Shown here in pieces: positions 9,135 through 18,749 of a stretch of 64,000 nucleotides of DNA (positions within the stretch are counted from its first letter, which is position 1; each line of letters starts with the position of its first letter). The notes below the pieces were generated by a model. It saw only the letters and a program-made list of their open reading frames with translations, made no database searches and was not told the origin of the DNA. The DNA is from TMED78 sp036337035. GTDB lineage: Bacteria; Pseudomonadota; Gammaproteobacteria; Steroidobacterales; Rariloculaceae. The position numbers and the translations under genes were made by a program. The stretch covers positions 1 through 64,000 of the forward strand of contig JAYZFC010000008.1 in the NCBI GenBank assembly GCA_036337035.1, in the 5' to 3' direction.

Positions 9135-9195
9135 TTGAAATAATATATAAGTTGAATAAAATACATGCCTACGAAAACTCCAAAGGAACAATATT

Positions 9196-10254
9196 ATGAA
9201 GTTTACTAACTTATTAGTGCCGTTTCTAATTGTATTTCTACCTTTTTCATCATTTTCTCAAGATATAGCTATAGATCATGCTCCTATCAGCATAATGGGC
9301 GACCATATGCACAAAGCTGGCGAATATATGATTTCTTTAAGAACTATGAAGATGAAAATGTCAGGTAACATAAATAAATCAGGAAGTTTATCAGATTCTC
9401 AGATTATCAACCTCCCTAACCCATATCAGATGGGCTCGATGCCAGCAAAGCTAAGTGTTGTTCCACAAAACATGGATATGAATATGACTATGTTAGGTTT
9501 CATGTATGCGCCTTCTGACAAGTTTACATTAATGGCAATGGCAATGTTTAATGGTAAAGAAATGACACTCAACACGTACAAAGGAATGATGGATAGGGCA
9601 TATATTGGGTCTTTTGAAACGTTATCTTCAAATAAATTATCATCATTTTCCTTATCAACACTAATCAGGCTAACTAATGAAGAAAATCATAATGCTCACA
9701 TAGAAATTGGTTTATCAGAATATTCAGGATCAAATAATCTTAAAGGTATAGTTCTTACCCCAATGAACATGAAAAAAAATATGGTACTTCCATATGCAAT
9801 GCAGCAATCAGATAAATCAAAGAAATTAATATTTGCGTATACTAGAAATAATAAGATTAATGAAAATTATCATTCAGGATTTCAAATAAGAAGTATTTCT
9901 ACTATAGAAAAGGATAAATGGAGCTATGGAGATAGGTTGATTTTTTCTGGTTGGCTACAAAAACAGTTTGATATCAATACATCTGGATCATTGGCAGTCT
10001 ATTTTAAAAATGAAGGAAAGATAAATGGTAGAGATTCTTCTATAATGGCTCCTGTACAAACTGCTAATCCAGAGAACTATGGCGGCAATACTGTAGAGAT
10101 AGGATTTGGGATAAACAAATTATTGACAATATTCCCAGGTCTTCATAAAGATAGGATAGCTATTGAGGCATTAATTCCAATTAATCAGCAACCAAATGGA
10201 ACTCAAATGAAAAGAACATGGTCATTAACTTTTGGATACCAAAAAACATTCTAA
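9196..10254 (+). CDS. Met/His-rich outer-membrane beta-barrel-like protein, function unknown
   Basis: 352 residues. A signal peptide (about 1-21, FLPFSSFSQ cleavage region) precedes the motif MGDHMHKAGEYM and repeated Met clusters (TMKMKM, NMDMNMTMLGFMY, LMAMAMF, MKKNM). Alternating hydrophobic strands and a C-terminal Phe suggest an outer-membrane barrel. I recall a family sharing the MGDHMH...GE(Y/W)M start and a YAPSDK/R-LTLMAM segment in proteobacteria, often loosely called transporter; a metal-related role, perhaps copper because of Met and His, is inference only. AAGGA at 9183-9187 is a good ribosome binding site. It is divergent from lolC with a 61-bp gap, and its 3' end overlaps the proposed mfd start by 23 bp. 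Confidence 0.6.
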   Translation: MKFTNLLVPFLIVFLPFSSFSQDIAIDHAPISIMGDHMHKAGEYMISLRTMKMKMSGNINKSGSLSDSQIINLPNPYQMGSMPAKLSVVPQNMDMNMTMLGFMYAPSDKFTLMAMAMFNGKEMTLNTYKGMMDRAYIGSFETLSSNKLSSFSLSTLIRLTNEENHNAHIEIGLSEYSGSNNLKGIVLTPMNMKKNMVLPYAMQQSDKSKKLIFAYTRNNKINENYHSGFQIRSISTIEKDKWSYGDRLIFSGWLQKQFDINTSGSLAVYFKNEGKINGRDSSIMAPVQTANPENYGGNTVEIGFGINKLLTIFPGLHKDRIAIEALIPINQQPNGTQMKRTWSLTFGYQKTF

Positions 10255-13200
10255 TAGAATATTATTAGAGGGTTTAAAGCCTAATTTTAATCTTACTGAG
10301 AATATTTCAGGTTATTCAATAGGATCTTTATATGGCTGTTCTGATTCCTTATTATTATCATTAATATCAGATAAGTACAAAAATATATGTGTCATAACTA
10401 ATAATGATGCTAGTTCAGAACAAATTATTAATGAAATAAAGTTTTTTAATAATCAAATAGAATTAATAAATCTAGGTGATTACGGAACTCTGCCTTATGA
10501 CGACTATTCTCCGCCTCAGGAATTACTATCTGAGAGAATTAAATCCTTATATAATATTCTAACTATAAAAAATAAAATAATTGTCTCTAATGTTTCAAAT
10601 CTATTTAACAAGCTACCCCCGAAGGAATTTATAAAATCTAGATTATTTAATATAAAGATTAATGCCTATTATAACTATGATTATATAAAAGATAAATTAA
10701 ACGAGTTTGGCTATTTTAAAACAAATAATGTTATATCCCCTGGAGAATTTGCAGTAAGAGGTTCACTTATTGACATTTATCCAGCAAATAAAGAAAACCC
10801 TGTTAGGATAGATTTTTTTGATAATTCAATTGATTCTATAAGAATTTTCAACCCTAATAGCCAGGCAACTATAAAAAAAATAGAAAACCTAAGTATACTT
10901 CCAGCTAGAGACTTTACGTTAAATGATGAATCAATAATAAGATTTAGAGAAAATTTTAGAAAATATATTAATTGTAACCCTAGTGAGTCAAATATATATA
11001 ATAAAATAAGTGAAGGAAGAATACCGGCAGGAATAGAATACTACCTCCCCCTTTTCTTTGATAAAACTTATTCATTATTAGATTACTTACATAAAGATAC
11101 GATTCTTATCTCCCTTGGTAATTATGAAGCTAGCATTAAAGATTCATGGAAAACTATAAATAATCGATTTATAGAGTCAAAAGAGGTTTCAACAGAACCA
11201 AAGTTAAAACCAGAATTTATATTTAATTCTCCTAAAGAAATTAAAAAAGATATCTCTAATTTCAAATCTCTTACACTATTTGATAAAAAAATTAAGGAAC
11301 AGAAATGTTTATCTTATAATGTTGAGGCCATTCACCCATTATCTATTGGCGATCCTTATATTTTAAATAAAATAGATAGATACATTAAATCTAATAAAAC
11401 TGAAAAGATTTTAATTACATCATCATCTTTAGGAAATAATGAAATACTAAATAAAATATTAAATGAATACCAAGTTTCAGCTAAATATATACAATCTTGG
11501 GATGAATTTATTTTATCAGATACTGGAATATTTATAATAGTTGCAAATATTAAAGATGGTTTAGTTCTTCCGTATCTCAACTTAATGGTAATAACCTCAG
11601 AATTACTTGGAATAGAAAAACCTCAGCAATTTATTAAATCAAAGAGAGTAACTAATAAAACTCCAGAGACTATTATAAAAGAATTAAATGATCTTAGAAT
11701 AAGTTCTCCTGTCATACATGACGAATATGGAATAGGAAGATATAAGGGCTTAAAGCCAATTAAAGTAAATACAGATGGAATAATAATGACTGAGTTCTTA
11801 GCTATTGAGTATGCTGACCATGATATGCTTTATGTTCCTATCTATAATTTACATCTAATCAATAGATACACAGGAGCTTCTCCTGATAAAGCCCCACTCC
11901 ATAAGCTTGGTTCGGATCAATGGATTAAAGCCAAAAAAAGAGCTGCTACAAAAGTTCGTGATATTGCAGCTGAGCTTCTAAAAATCTATGCTGAAAGATC
12001 AGGATCTAAGGGAATCTCTTTTTCAATTAATGATAATGCCTATCAAGAGTTTTCATTAGAATTTCCATTTCAAGAAACAGAAGATCAGGAAACTACAATT
12101 AACTCGGTCCTTAAAGACTTAGAACAACAATACCCTATGGATAGAATTGTTTGTGGTGATGTAGGATTTGGAAAAACAGAAGTTGCTCTTAGGGCAGCAT
12201 TCGTTGTTGCTAATGCAGGGTATCAAGTTGCTGTTCTGGTACCAACTACACTTCTAGCTCAACAACATTTTACTACATTTAGCGAAAGATTTATAAATTG
12301 GCCAATCAATATAGGTCTATTATCTCGTTTTGAATCCTCTAAAAATTTAGAAAAAACAAAAAATAATTTAGAGAAAGGGTTAATAGATATAGTTATTGGT
12401 ACTCATAAATTACTAAATAAGGATCTAAAATTTAAATCATTAGGATTAGTTATTATTGATGAAGAGCATAGATTTGGTGTAAGACACAAAGAAAAACTTA
12501 AAGAAATAAGGTCCGATATTGATGTGCTATCACTAACAGCTACACCAATTCCTAGAACCCTAAATATGACTCTAGGCGGTTTAAGAGATTTATCAATAAT
12601 TGCCACTCCCCCTCAAGATAGGCTTTCAATTAAAACTATGCATAATGAGTGGAGTAATATTTCTATAAAAGAAACGATTATGAGAGAAATTCATCGAGGT
12701 GGTCAAATATATTTTGTTCACAATCATATAGATTCCATTAAAACAATCTTCTCTAAGTTAAATAAATTACTACCTGAAATAAAAATTGAAATTGCCCATG
12801 GTAGGATGCCTGAAAATAAGCTTGAATCAATTATGATAGATTTCTATAAAAGAAAATTTGATCTACTTCTTTGTACAACTATAATTGAAAGTGGTATAGA
12901 TATACCTTCAGCTAATACAATAATAATTAACAGAGCTGATAAGCTAGGGCTGGCGCAACTACATCAACTAAGAGGAAGAGTTGGTAGATCAAACCATCAA
13001 GCCTATGCTTTGCTTATTAGCCCTCCTAAAATATCTTTGAACGAAGATGCAAAGAAAAGACTAGAGGCTATAGAAATACTAGAAGATCTCGGCTCTGGCT
13101 TTACCCTTTCTAATCATGATCTTGAAATCAGAGGTGCAGGAGAATTACTAGGAAAAGATCAAAGTGGTAAAATTCAAGCTATAGGATTTTCTTATTACAA

Positions 13201-13711
13201 TCAGCTACTTGAAAAAGCAGTGTTATCACTAAAAACTGGGCAGGAACCTGATCTAATAAATAACTCCACAAAAAATGTTGATATTGAAATAGGTCTACCT
13301 GCATTAATCACAGAACAATACATGCCAGATGTCCATATGAGGCTTGTTCATTACAAAAGGATTAGTGAGGCAGGCACTCAAAAAGAGCTTGATAAAATTC
13401 AGGCTGATTTGATAGATAGGTTTGGAATTCTTCCAGACGAGACTAATACATTATTCTCAGTAACAAGCTTAAAGATTAAAGCTAATATTCTTGGTATTAG
13501 TAAGATAATTGTAAAAAATAATAAGGCAAGCTTAACTTTTAGAGCGGAAACAAAGATTGATCCATTTGCTTTAACAGATCTAGTCAATAATTTTCCTCAT
13601 AAATATAATCTTGAAAATCAATACAAACTAACATATAGCTGGCCAATGGACCATCCATCTAATAGAATTGAAGAAGTTAATAACTTCATAAACTTATTAT
13701 CTAAGGAATAA
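10232..13711 (+). CDS. mfd: transcription-repair coupling factor
   Basis: DNA translocase that removes RNA polymerase stalled at lesions and recruits UvrA. The UvrB-like N-terminal module includes VRGSLIDIYPAN; the RNA polymerase-interacting domain shows the CarD-like HDEYGIGRYKGL; helicase motifs are Walker A GDVGFGKTE (about 640) and DEEHRFGV (about 742), with SLTATPIPRTLN and the C-terminal region QLRGRVGRS. Length 1159 against 1148 in E. coli. No ATG fits the N-terminus; the best start is TTG at 10232, inside the end of the upstream gene, so translation is probably coupled. csiV follows after 1 bp. Confidence 0.95.
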   Translation: MDTKKHSNRILLEGLKPNFNLTENISGYSIGSLYGCSDSLLLSLISDKYKNICVITNNDASSEQIINEIKFFNNQIELINLGDYGTLPYDDYSPPQELLSERIKSLYNILTIKNKIIVSNVSNLFNKLPPKEFIKSRLFNIKINAYYNYDYIKDKLNEFGYFKTNNVISPGEFAVRGSLIDIYPANKENPVRIDFFDNSIDSIRIFNPNSQATIKKIENLSILPARDFTLNDESIIRFRENFRKYINCNPSESNIYNKISEGRIPAGIEYYLPLFFDKTYSLLDYLHKDTILISLGNYEASIKDSWKTINNRFIESKEVSTEPKLKPEFIFNSPKEIKKDISNFKSLTLFDKKIKEQKCLSYNVEAIHPLSIGDPYILNKIDRYIKSNKTEKILITSSSLGNNEILNKILNEYQVSAKYIQSWDEFILSDTGIFIIVANIKDGLVLPYLNLMVITSELLGIEKPQQFIKSKRVTNKTPETIIKELNDLRISSPVIHDEYGIGRYKGLKPIKVNTDGIIMTEFLAIEYADHDMLYVPIYNLHLINRYTGASPDKAPLHKLGSDQWIKAKKRAATKVRDIAAELLKIYAERSGSKGISFSINDNAYQEFSLEFPFQETEDQETTINSVLKDLEQQYPMDRIVCGDVGFGKTEVALRAAFVVANAGYQVAVLVPTTLLAQQHFTTFSERFINWPINIGLLSRFESSKNLEKTKNNLEKGLIDIVIGTHKLLNKDLKFKSLGLVIIDEEHRFGVRHKEKLKEIRSDIDVLSLTATPIPRTLNMTLGGLRDLSIIATPPQDRLSIKTMHNEWSNISIKETIMREIHRGGQIYFVHNHIDSIKTIFSKLNKLLPEIKIEIAHGRMPENKLESIMIDFYKRKFDLLLCTTIIESGIDIPSANTIIINRADKLGLAQLHQLRGRVGRSNHQAYALLISPPKISLNEDAKKRLEAIEILEDLGSGFTLSNHDLEIRGAGELLGKDQSGKIQAIGFSYYNQLLEKAVLSLKTGQEPDLINNSTKNVDIEIGLPALITEQYMPDVHMRLVHYKRISEAGTQKELDKIQADLIDRFGILPDETNTLFSVTSLKIKANILGISKIIVKNNKASLTFRAETKIDPFALTDLVNNFPHKYNLENQYKLTYSWPMDHPSNRIEEVNNFINLLSKE

Positions 13712-13712
13712 A

Positions 13713-14450
13713 ATGGATTTTACTATCTTGATGAAAAATATAATATATTTTACTGTCTTAGTTTTTATATCTCAACAGATATACAGTCAAGATGAAAATA
13801 TAGATGAATCAATAAAAAAACAATACAAAATTGAAGTTATATTTTTTACTTATAATGAATTTGATCCCAATGAAGAAAGTTTTGATAACCCAGATCCTCA
13901 TACTCTTTTGGATTTAATAAACAAAGATATATTCACTAATCAATCAATAAGATCGCAATATACTATCGATAGAATAATATCTAACTTAAATACAGTTGCT
14001 TTTGCAGATAATTATGAACCTAAATCACCCATAGATAACCTTAATACTAATAATATCTACTGGTTTAAACTATTAGATAGTCAAAATTATAGCCTTAATG
14101 GAATTGCTGATAGGCTAAATACTTTGGATGTATACACACTAGTTTCCCATGGAGCCTGGATCCAAGAATCTTACTCAGAAAATGAACCTTATCAATTCAA
14201 ATTACATCATCTAGGTTCTATGAATCCGCTTGGTACGATTCATTTTTATGAAAGTAGATTTTTACATGTAAGAATAGATGCTCAATACTCTTCTAAATAT
14301 TTAGACATCTCCTATAGTGATGTAATCAATAAAATAAAAATGCCTTATAAATATAATATAGATAAAGAGAGAATAATTAGAGTTGGAGAAATAAATTACT
14401 TTGATCATCCAGCATTTGGAATGATTATTTTAGTTGAAGATTATCCCTAA
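13713..14450 (+). CDS. csiV: CsiV-like periplasmic protein (DUF2803 type)
   Basis: 245 residues with an N-terminal signal peptide; residues 7-26 (MKNIIYFTVLVFISQQIYSQ) make the better signal, so translation may start at the ATG at 13731. The mature start YKIEVIFFTYNEF and the conserved region HGAWIQ...HLGSMNPLGTIHFYESRFLHV match the CsiV family, which is linked to PBP1A activation and peptidoglycan binding in Vibrio. A csiV-like gene directly after mfd and near nagZ is also the arrangement in Pseudomonas, which supports the call. The ribosome binding site AAGGA sits at 13703-13707, 1 bp separates it from mfd, and nagZ converges 20 bp downstream. Confidence 0.72.
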   Translation: MDFTILMKNIIYFTVLVFISQQIYSQDENIDESIKKQYKIEVIFFTYNEFDPNEESFDNPDPHTLLDLINKDIFTNQSIRSQYTIDRIISNLNTVAFADNYEPKSPIDNLNTNNIYWFKLLDSQNYSLNGIADRLNTLDVYTLVSHGAWIQESYSENEPYQFKLHHLGSMNPLGTIHFYESRFLHVRIDAQYSSKYLDISYSDVINKIKMPYKYNIDKERIIRVGEINYFDHPAFGMIILVEDYP

Positions 14451-14470
14451 TAATGAGGTAAGAAGATAAA

Positions 14471-15490
14471 TTAATTCAAGTTGGCTATTGCTTGCTGTGC
14501 TTCTAGATAAAGGTCATTATCTTTTAACTCTGAGAATATATATTCACCTTTACCATATAGCTTCTCTAGTCTTGGCTGTGAATCATAATTAACATAACCA
14601 TCTAGATTAGCAATTATTTTAGATATTTTTTTTGTAGAATTACATAATATAACCATATCACATCCTGATTGTAATGACTTTGTAACTAAATCAGTAGGAT
14701 CTTCACCTTTTAATGCAGCTCCAGACATAGATAAGTCATCTGTAATGATTGCTCCATTAAAATTTAGCTCTCCACGCAATTTATCCTTAATCCATACAGA
14801 GGAAAGGCTAGCTGGAACATCATGAATTTTTGGAAAAACGACATGACTAATCATAATACTTTCTAGCTCTGAGCGAATTAATAATGAATATGGATAAATA
14901 TCTTTATTTAGCTCTAGGTAATTTCTCTGATCAATTGCAATCTCTTTATGAGAATCATTCTTGGCGCCTGAATGACTAGGAAAATGCTTGGCTGTTGAAG
15001 ACATGCCAGCGTCTCTCATACCGGTAGTTAGTTCTAATGCCATTTCGCTTACAGCTATATGATTAGAGTGGATAGATCTATCACCTATTATTGAAGAAAT
15101 TCCTAGATCTAGATCAACTACTGGCGTAAAAGCTAAATCTATACCAATAGATCTAATTTCAGCTGCTAAAAGCCACCCAATCCTATAAGCTACTATTTTA
15201 GATTTCTTTATATCTTTATTATATAAGTTACCAAGCTTAGTCATGCTAGGAATAATAGTTAAAGGATCCTTAAATCTTTGTACCCTTCCACCTTCATGAT
15301 CTACTGCAATTATTGGTGCTGGAGATTTTATTGATTTTATCTCTTTGACAAGACCTAATAGCTGATGAAAATTTTTATAATTCCTAGAAAACAATATAAC
15401 GCCACCAACGACAGGAGACTTTATAAACTCTACCTCTTGTGGACTAAGACAAGTACCCTCTATGTCTATCATTAAAGGCCCGATAATCAT
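14471..15490 (-). CDS. nagZ: beta-N-acetylhexosaminidase NagZ
   Basis: Cytoplasmic GH3 enzyme that removes GlcNAc from GlcNAc-anhydroMurNAc peptides in cell-wall recycling. Seen: AVDHEGGRVQRF (about 62-73), the catalytic loop with D179-S180-H181, and ITDDLSMSGA holding the nucleophile Asp. Length 339, against 341 in E. coli. The usual KHFPGHG motif reads KHFPSHS (168-174), two Gly-to-Ser changes next to the active-site loop; the catalytic residues themselves are kept. It is the last gene of the long operon, 7 bp after the L,D-transpeptidase gene. Confidence 0.93.
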   Translation of the reverse strand: MIIGPLMIDIEGTCLSPQEVEFIKSPVVGGVILFSRNYKNFHQLLGLVKEIKSIKSPAPIIAVDHEGGRVQRFKDPLTIIPSMTKLGNLYNKDIKKSKIVAYRIGWLLAAEIRSIGIDLAFTPVVDLDLGISSIIGDRSIHSNHIAVSEMALELTTGMRDAGMSSTAKHFPSHSGAKNDSHKEIAIDQRNYLELNKDIYPYSLLIRSELESIMISHVVFPKIHDVPASLSSVWIKDKLRGELNFNGAIITDDLSMSGAALKGEDPTDLVTKSLQSGCDMVILCNSTKKISKIIANLDGYVNYDSQPRLEKLYGKGEYIFSELKDNDLYLEAQQAIANLN

Positions 15491-15497
15491 AAACTTA

Positions 15498-15983
15498 TTA
15501 ATCTCTTATTATTACACTCATTCCAAAATGCACTAGCTCAAATAAATCTAATATATCTTTATTTGTCATCCTGATGCATCCCTTTGAGCCTATCTTGCCC
15601 ATCTTTTCATTATCAGGACATCCATGAATGTAGATATACCTTTGCATAGTGTCAACATTGCCAAGTCTATTTCTACCAACTTCAATCCCTGATAACCAAA
15701 TAATTCTTGTAAGTATCCAATCTCTATTAGGATAAGTTAGTCTAAGCCCTTCATTATAAGTTTCACCAGTTACTCTCCTGTTAACAAAAACTGATCCTAT
15801 AGGTTTGTCTTTACCAATTTTTGCTCTAATAATATGCTTTCCTCTTGGCGTCATATAACTATTTTTACTTTCGCCTGCACCATATATAGAGCTAGAAATA
15901 GGATAATATTTAAAAACCTTGTCATTGATTACAAGCTCCAGATTTTGAAGCTTTAGATCAATATTGATATATCTACTAATCAT
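15498..15983 (-). CDS. L,D-transpeptidase (YkuD family) without signal peptide
   Basis: 161 residues with the YkuD catalytic signature: His120 (YIHGCPDN), then GSKGCIRM with catalytic Cys136. The protein begins directly with a short polar stretch, ISRYINIDLKLQ, and has no signal peptide or membrane helix, so it should stay in the cytoplasm, unlike the periplasmic enzymes that crosslink peptidoglycan or attach Lpp. It lies between acpS and nagZ, the cytoplasmic muropeptide-recycling glycosidase, with gaps of 9 and 7 bp. A role in trimming or modifying recycled muropeptides is inference from location and context. Confidence 0.85.
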   Translation of the reverse strand: MISRYINIDLKLQNLELVINDKVFKYYPISSSIYGAGESKNSYMTPRGKHIIRAKIGKDKPIGSVFVNRRVTGETYNEGLRLTYPNRDWILTRIIWLSGIEVGRNRLGNVDTMQRYIYIHGCPDNEKMGKIGSKGCIRMTNKDILDLFELVHFGMSVIIRD

Positions 15984-15992
15984 ATATCTCTA

Positions 15993-16379
15993 TCATTTAC
16001 CTAAAGACATTAAGACAGAAAAAGCAACTACTAATCCATCATCATCGCTTAAAGATATATAGCTACTTCCAATACCTAAACTTTCTTTAATTTTCATCCC
16101 TTTATCAGAAAATATAACGAAAGGCTTTCCTTTATCGTCTTGATCTATGCCAATATCTTTTAACCAAATACCTTTAGATAGTCCTGTTCCCATAGCTTTT
16201 ACAATTGCTTCTTTAGCAGCAAATCTCATAGCCAAAAAACGAACTTTATTATTTGATTCATAAAACTTAATTAGCTCTTCTTTTAGCAGGATACGAATAG
16301 CAAAATTATCACTATAAATATCAAATATTTTTTTTATTCTTGATATCTTGACGATATCTGAACCTATACCGTAAATCAT
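15993..16379 (-). CDS. acpS: holo-[acyl-carrier-protein] synthase
   Basis: Transfers 4'-phosphopantetheine from CoA to apo-ACP. IYGIGSDIVKISRI holds the metal-binding Asp, and RFAAKEAIVKAMGTG is the second signature of the AcpS family. 128 residues, against 126 in E. coli. It begins 1 bp after the pdxJ stop, as in the standard pdxJ-acpS pair at the end of the lepA-rnc-era cluster. Confidence 0.95.
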   Translation of the reverse strand: MIYGIGSDIVKISRIKKIFDIYSDNFAIRILLKEELIKFYESNNKVRFLAMRFAAKEAIVKAMGTGLSKGIWLKDIGIDQDDKGKPFVIFSDKGMKIKESLGIGSSYISLSDDDGLVVAFSVLMSLGK

Positions 16380-16380
16380 T

Positions 16381-17118
16381 CTAGTCGCGCCTCTTTAAAA
16401 GCCCCTTCATTTCTTTTACTGCCTTTTCCATACCATCAAATAAAGATCTAGAAATTATAGAGTGGCCAATATTTAACTCAACAATCTCAGTTATAGAAAC
16501 TATTTCAGATACATTATGGTAATTTAATCCATGACCTGCATGAATAGTTAAACCTAAACTTGATCCAAACAAGGCAGCGTCACTTATTCTTTTTAACTCA
16601 GATGCTTTATCACTTTGTTTAACAGAATCAGCATACAAACCAGTATGTAACTCTATTACTTTCACACCGCATGATAAAGCAGCTTCTATTTGGCTAAAAT
16701 CAGGGTCTATAAATAATGAAGGTCTTATCTTATTTTGAATTAGCATTTTACAAGCATCAGAAACTTCATCTATCTGATTTAGAACATCTAATCCTCCTTC
16801 AGTTGTTAACTCTTCTCTCTTCTCTGGAACGAGACAACAATCAGTTGGTTTATATTTAACTGCTATATCGAGCATTTCTCTAGTAATTGCCATTTCTAAG
16901 TTAACTCGAGATGATACTGAATTCAATATTAGCTCTAGATCGCTTAACTGAATATGACGACGATCTTCTCTTAAATGAATAGTGATGCTATCAGCACCAG
17001 ATGATATTGCTATTAAAGCAGCGTCAAGAGGGCTAGGATAATCCGTACCTCTCGCTTGACGTACTGTTGCCACATGATCGACATTTACACCTAAAGAAAT
17101 ATATTTTTGATCACTCAT
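16381..17118 (-). CDS. pdxJ: pyridoxine 5'-phosphate synthase
   Basis: Condenses 3-amino-2-oxopropyl phosphate with deoxyxylulose 5-phosphate to make pyridoxine phosphate (vitamin B6). VNVDHVATVRQARG at the N-terminus, then ITIHLREDRRHI, and the C-terminal AGHGLNYHNV and ELNIGHSII motifs are diagnostic. 245 residues; E. coli has 243. It uses DXP, so the cell needs DXP synthase. Gaps are 12 bp to recO and 1 bp to acpS. Confidence 0.96.
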   Translation of the reverse strand: MSDQKYISLGVNVDHVATVRQARGTDYPSPLDAALIAISSGADSITIHLREDRRHIQLSDLELILNSVSSRVNLEMAITREMLDIAVKYKPTDCCLVPEKREELTTEGGLDVLNQIDEVSDACKMLIQNKIRPSLFIDPDFSQIEAALSCGVKVIELHTGLYADSVKQSDKASELKRISDAALFGSSLGLTIHAGHGLNYHNVSEIVSITEIVELNIGHSIISRSLFDGMEKAVKEMKGLLKRRD

Positions 17119-17130
17119 AGAGTTTAAAGT

Positions 17131-17850
17131 CTAATTATATAAATTATTAAGGACATAAGTTGTTTTTAGAGACCTGCCTCCTAATTGGTGACTCAATGCA
17201 ATAGACAGCAATCTCTTTGCTGATCTTAAAACAGATGAGTCATTTAAATCTTTATTAGCCATAGATATCAAATTTTTTCCTAAAAAAATATTTTTGTCTT
17301 CAGAGCTTTTATTAGTTGCTATTAAACCATTTTCTGGCTCAAACTTGTAATAACGATTAGATTCAACAGGCTTTCTAGTAGCTATCTCCTTTGTTAAGTC
17401 TATACCATAACCTATTGACTTTAATAGCTTAAACTCAAAAATTCTTACGTATTTCGCTGGATCTACATTATTAGATAAATTGTTTATTGCAAATGAGTAA
17501 GCATTATAAAGCTCTATATTAGAATCATTCCTCGTCGCTAATCTTATTATTAACTCGTTTATATAATAACCAGCCATAAGTGACTTTTTCTTCAAAAATG
17601 AATGTGGTGCCAAAGATTCAATATTAGTAAGAACTCCTAAATCAGTCTTTTTGTTATATGAAATCTTTAATTCATTAAACGGAAGAAGTGTGCCTTTTTT
17701 TTTGCTACCTTTCCTTCTTACGCCTTTAGCAACAACGCTCAGAAGCCCATGATTTAAAGTCATAAAGTCTATAATAGCGCTAGTATTCATATAAGGTCTA
17801 TGATGTAAAATATATGAATTCTCGTTATAAAAATTATTATTTTTATTCAT
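17131..17850 (-). CDS. recO: DNA repair protein RecO
   Basis: Helps load RecA on SSB-coated DNA together with RecR. The N-terminal OB-fold region is recognisable from YILHHRPYMNTSAIIDFMT and VAKGVRRKGSKKKG, followed by LLPFNELKISY and a helical C-terminal part. 239 residues (242 in E. coli). Sequence conservation in this family is low, and position between era and pdxJ strengthens the call. Confidence 0.9.
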   Translation of the reverse strand: MNKNNNFYNENSYILHHRPYMNTSAIIDFMTLNHGLLSVVAKGVRRKGSKKKGTLLPFNELKISYNKKTDLGVLTNIESLAPHSFLKKKSLMAGYYINELIIRLATRNDSNIELYNAYSFAINNLSNNVDPAKYVRIFEFKLLKSIGYGIDLTKEIATRKPVESNRYYKFEPENGLIATNKSSEDKNIFLGKNLISMANKDLNDSSVLRSAKRLLSIALSHQLGGRSLKTTYVLNNLYN

Positions 17851-17855
17851 AATTA

Positions 17856-18749
17856 TTAATTAGAATCTAAATTCAATTGACTGCTAGTACTATCAGACCA
17901 GCTCTCTGCAGTCTTCACCCATAGCTCAATATGAGATCTTATACCAAATAAAAAATTTATCTCCTTTCTAGCAAGAGTACCAACATTCTTTAAAACTTTG
18001 CCTCCTTTTCCTATAACAATAGACTTGTGACTTTCTTTATTTATCAGGATAACAGCATGAATATGAATCCTTGAGCCCTCTTTACCTATATGCTCAACTT
18101 TTACCTTTAGCTCATATGGTATTTCCTCATGAAGGCTATTCATAAGCTTTTCTCTAATAATCTCCTCTACTCTATACTTCTTATCTTTATCAGTAATAAA
18201 GCTATTGCTAAAAATAATTGGAGCTACAGGTAGGTTCTTTATAATCTGGTCAATTAATCTATCAAGATTAATCTTTTTCTTTGAAGATATAGGGACATAA
18301 CTAAGAAAATCAAATTCTTTCTTCACCTTAGAAAGAAAGGGTAATAAATTTCTCTTATCTTTAATATTATCTATCTTATTAATTACTAAGATAGTTTTTT
18401 TAGATAGCTTAATCAAACTATCTCTTAACATATAATCTTGTTTAGTGATTCTAGAAGCTTCAATCATAAAAACTATAAGATCTGAATCTATCATAGTTTG
18501 GTTAATTGACTTAGCCATTAGCTGATTAAGAAGTGCTTTTCTCTTTAACTGGAGACCTGGGGTATCAACAAATATAATTTGATTATTAGAAGTATTTAGC
18601 ACACCCAAAATATTATCTCTTGTAGTATGTGCTTTATTAGTAACAATACTAATCTTCTCTCCTATTAATGTATTTATTAAGGTTGATTTACCTACATTGG
18701 GTCTACCTATAATACCTACATAACCACATCTAATTTTATTATTTTTCAT
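17856..18749 (-). CDS. era: GTPase Era
   Basis: Essential GTPase for 30S ribosome assembly that binds the 3' end of 16S rRNA. G1 GRPNVGKSTL, G2 region KAHTTRDNILG, G3 DTPGLQ, G4 NKID, and a C-terminal KH domain with HAVILINKESHKSIVIGKGG. 297 residues, near the 301 of E. coli. Its start overlaps the end of rnc by 11 bp. Confidence 0.97.
   Translation of the reverse strand: MKNNKIRCGYVGIIGRPNVGKSTLINTLIGEKISIVTNKAHTTRDNILGVLNTSNNQIIFVDTPGLQLKRKALLNQLMAKSINQTMIDSDLIVFMIEASRITKQDYMLRDSLIKLSKKTILVINKIDNIKDKRNLLPFLSKVKKEFDFLSYVPISSKKKINLDRLIDQIIKNLPVAPIIFSNSFITDKDKKYRVEEIIREKLMNSLHEEIPYELKVKVEHIGKEGSRIHIHAVILINKESHKSIVIGKGGKVLKNVGTLARKEINFLFGIRSHIELWVKTAESWSDSTSSQLNLDSN

Noticed and set aside
9135..9191. 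19-residue extension of the LolC-like permease from a TTG
   Set aside because: Leaves no promoter room with the divergent gene; homology starts at MFFELFIALRY.
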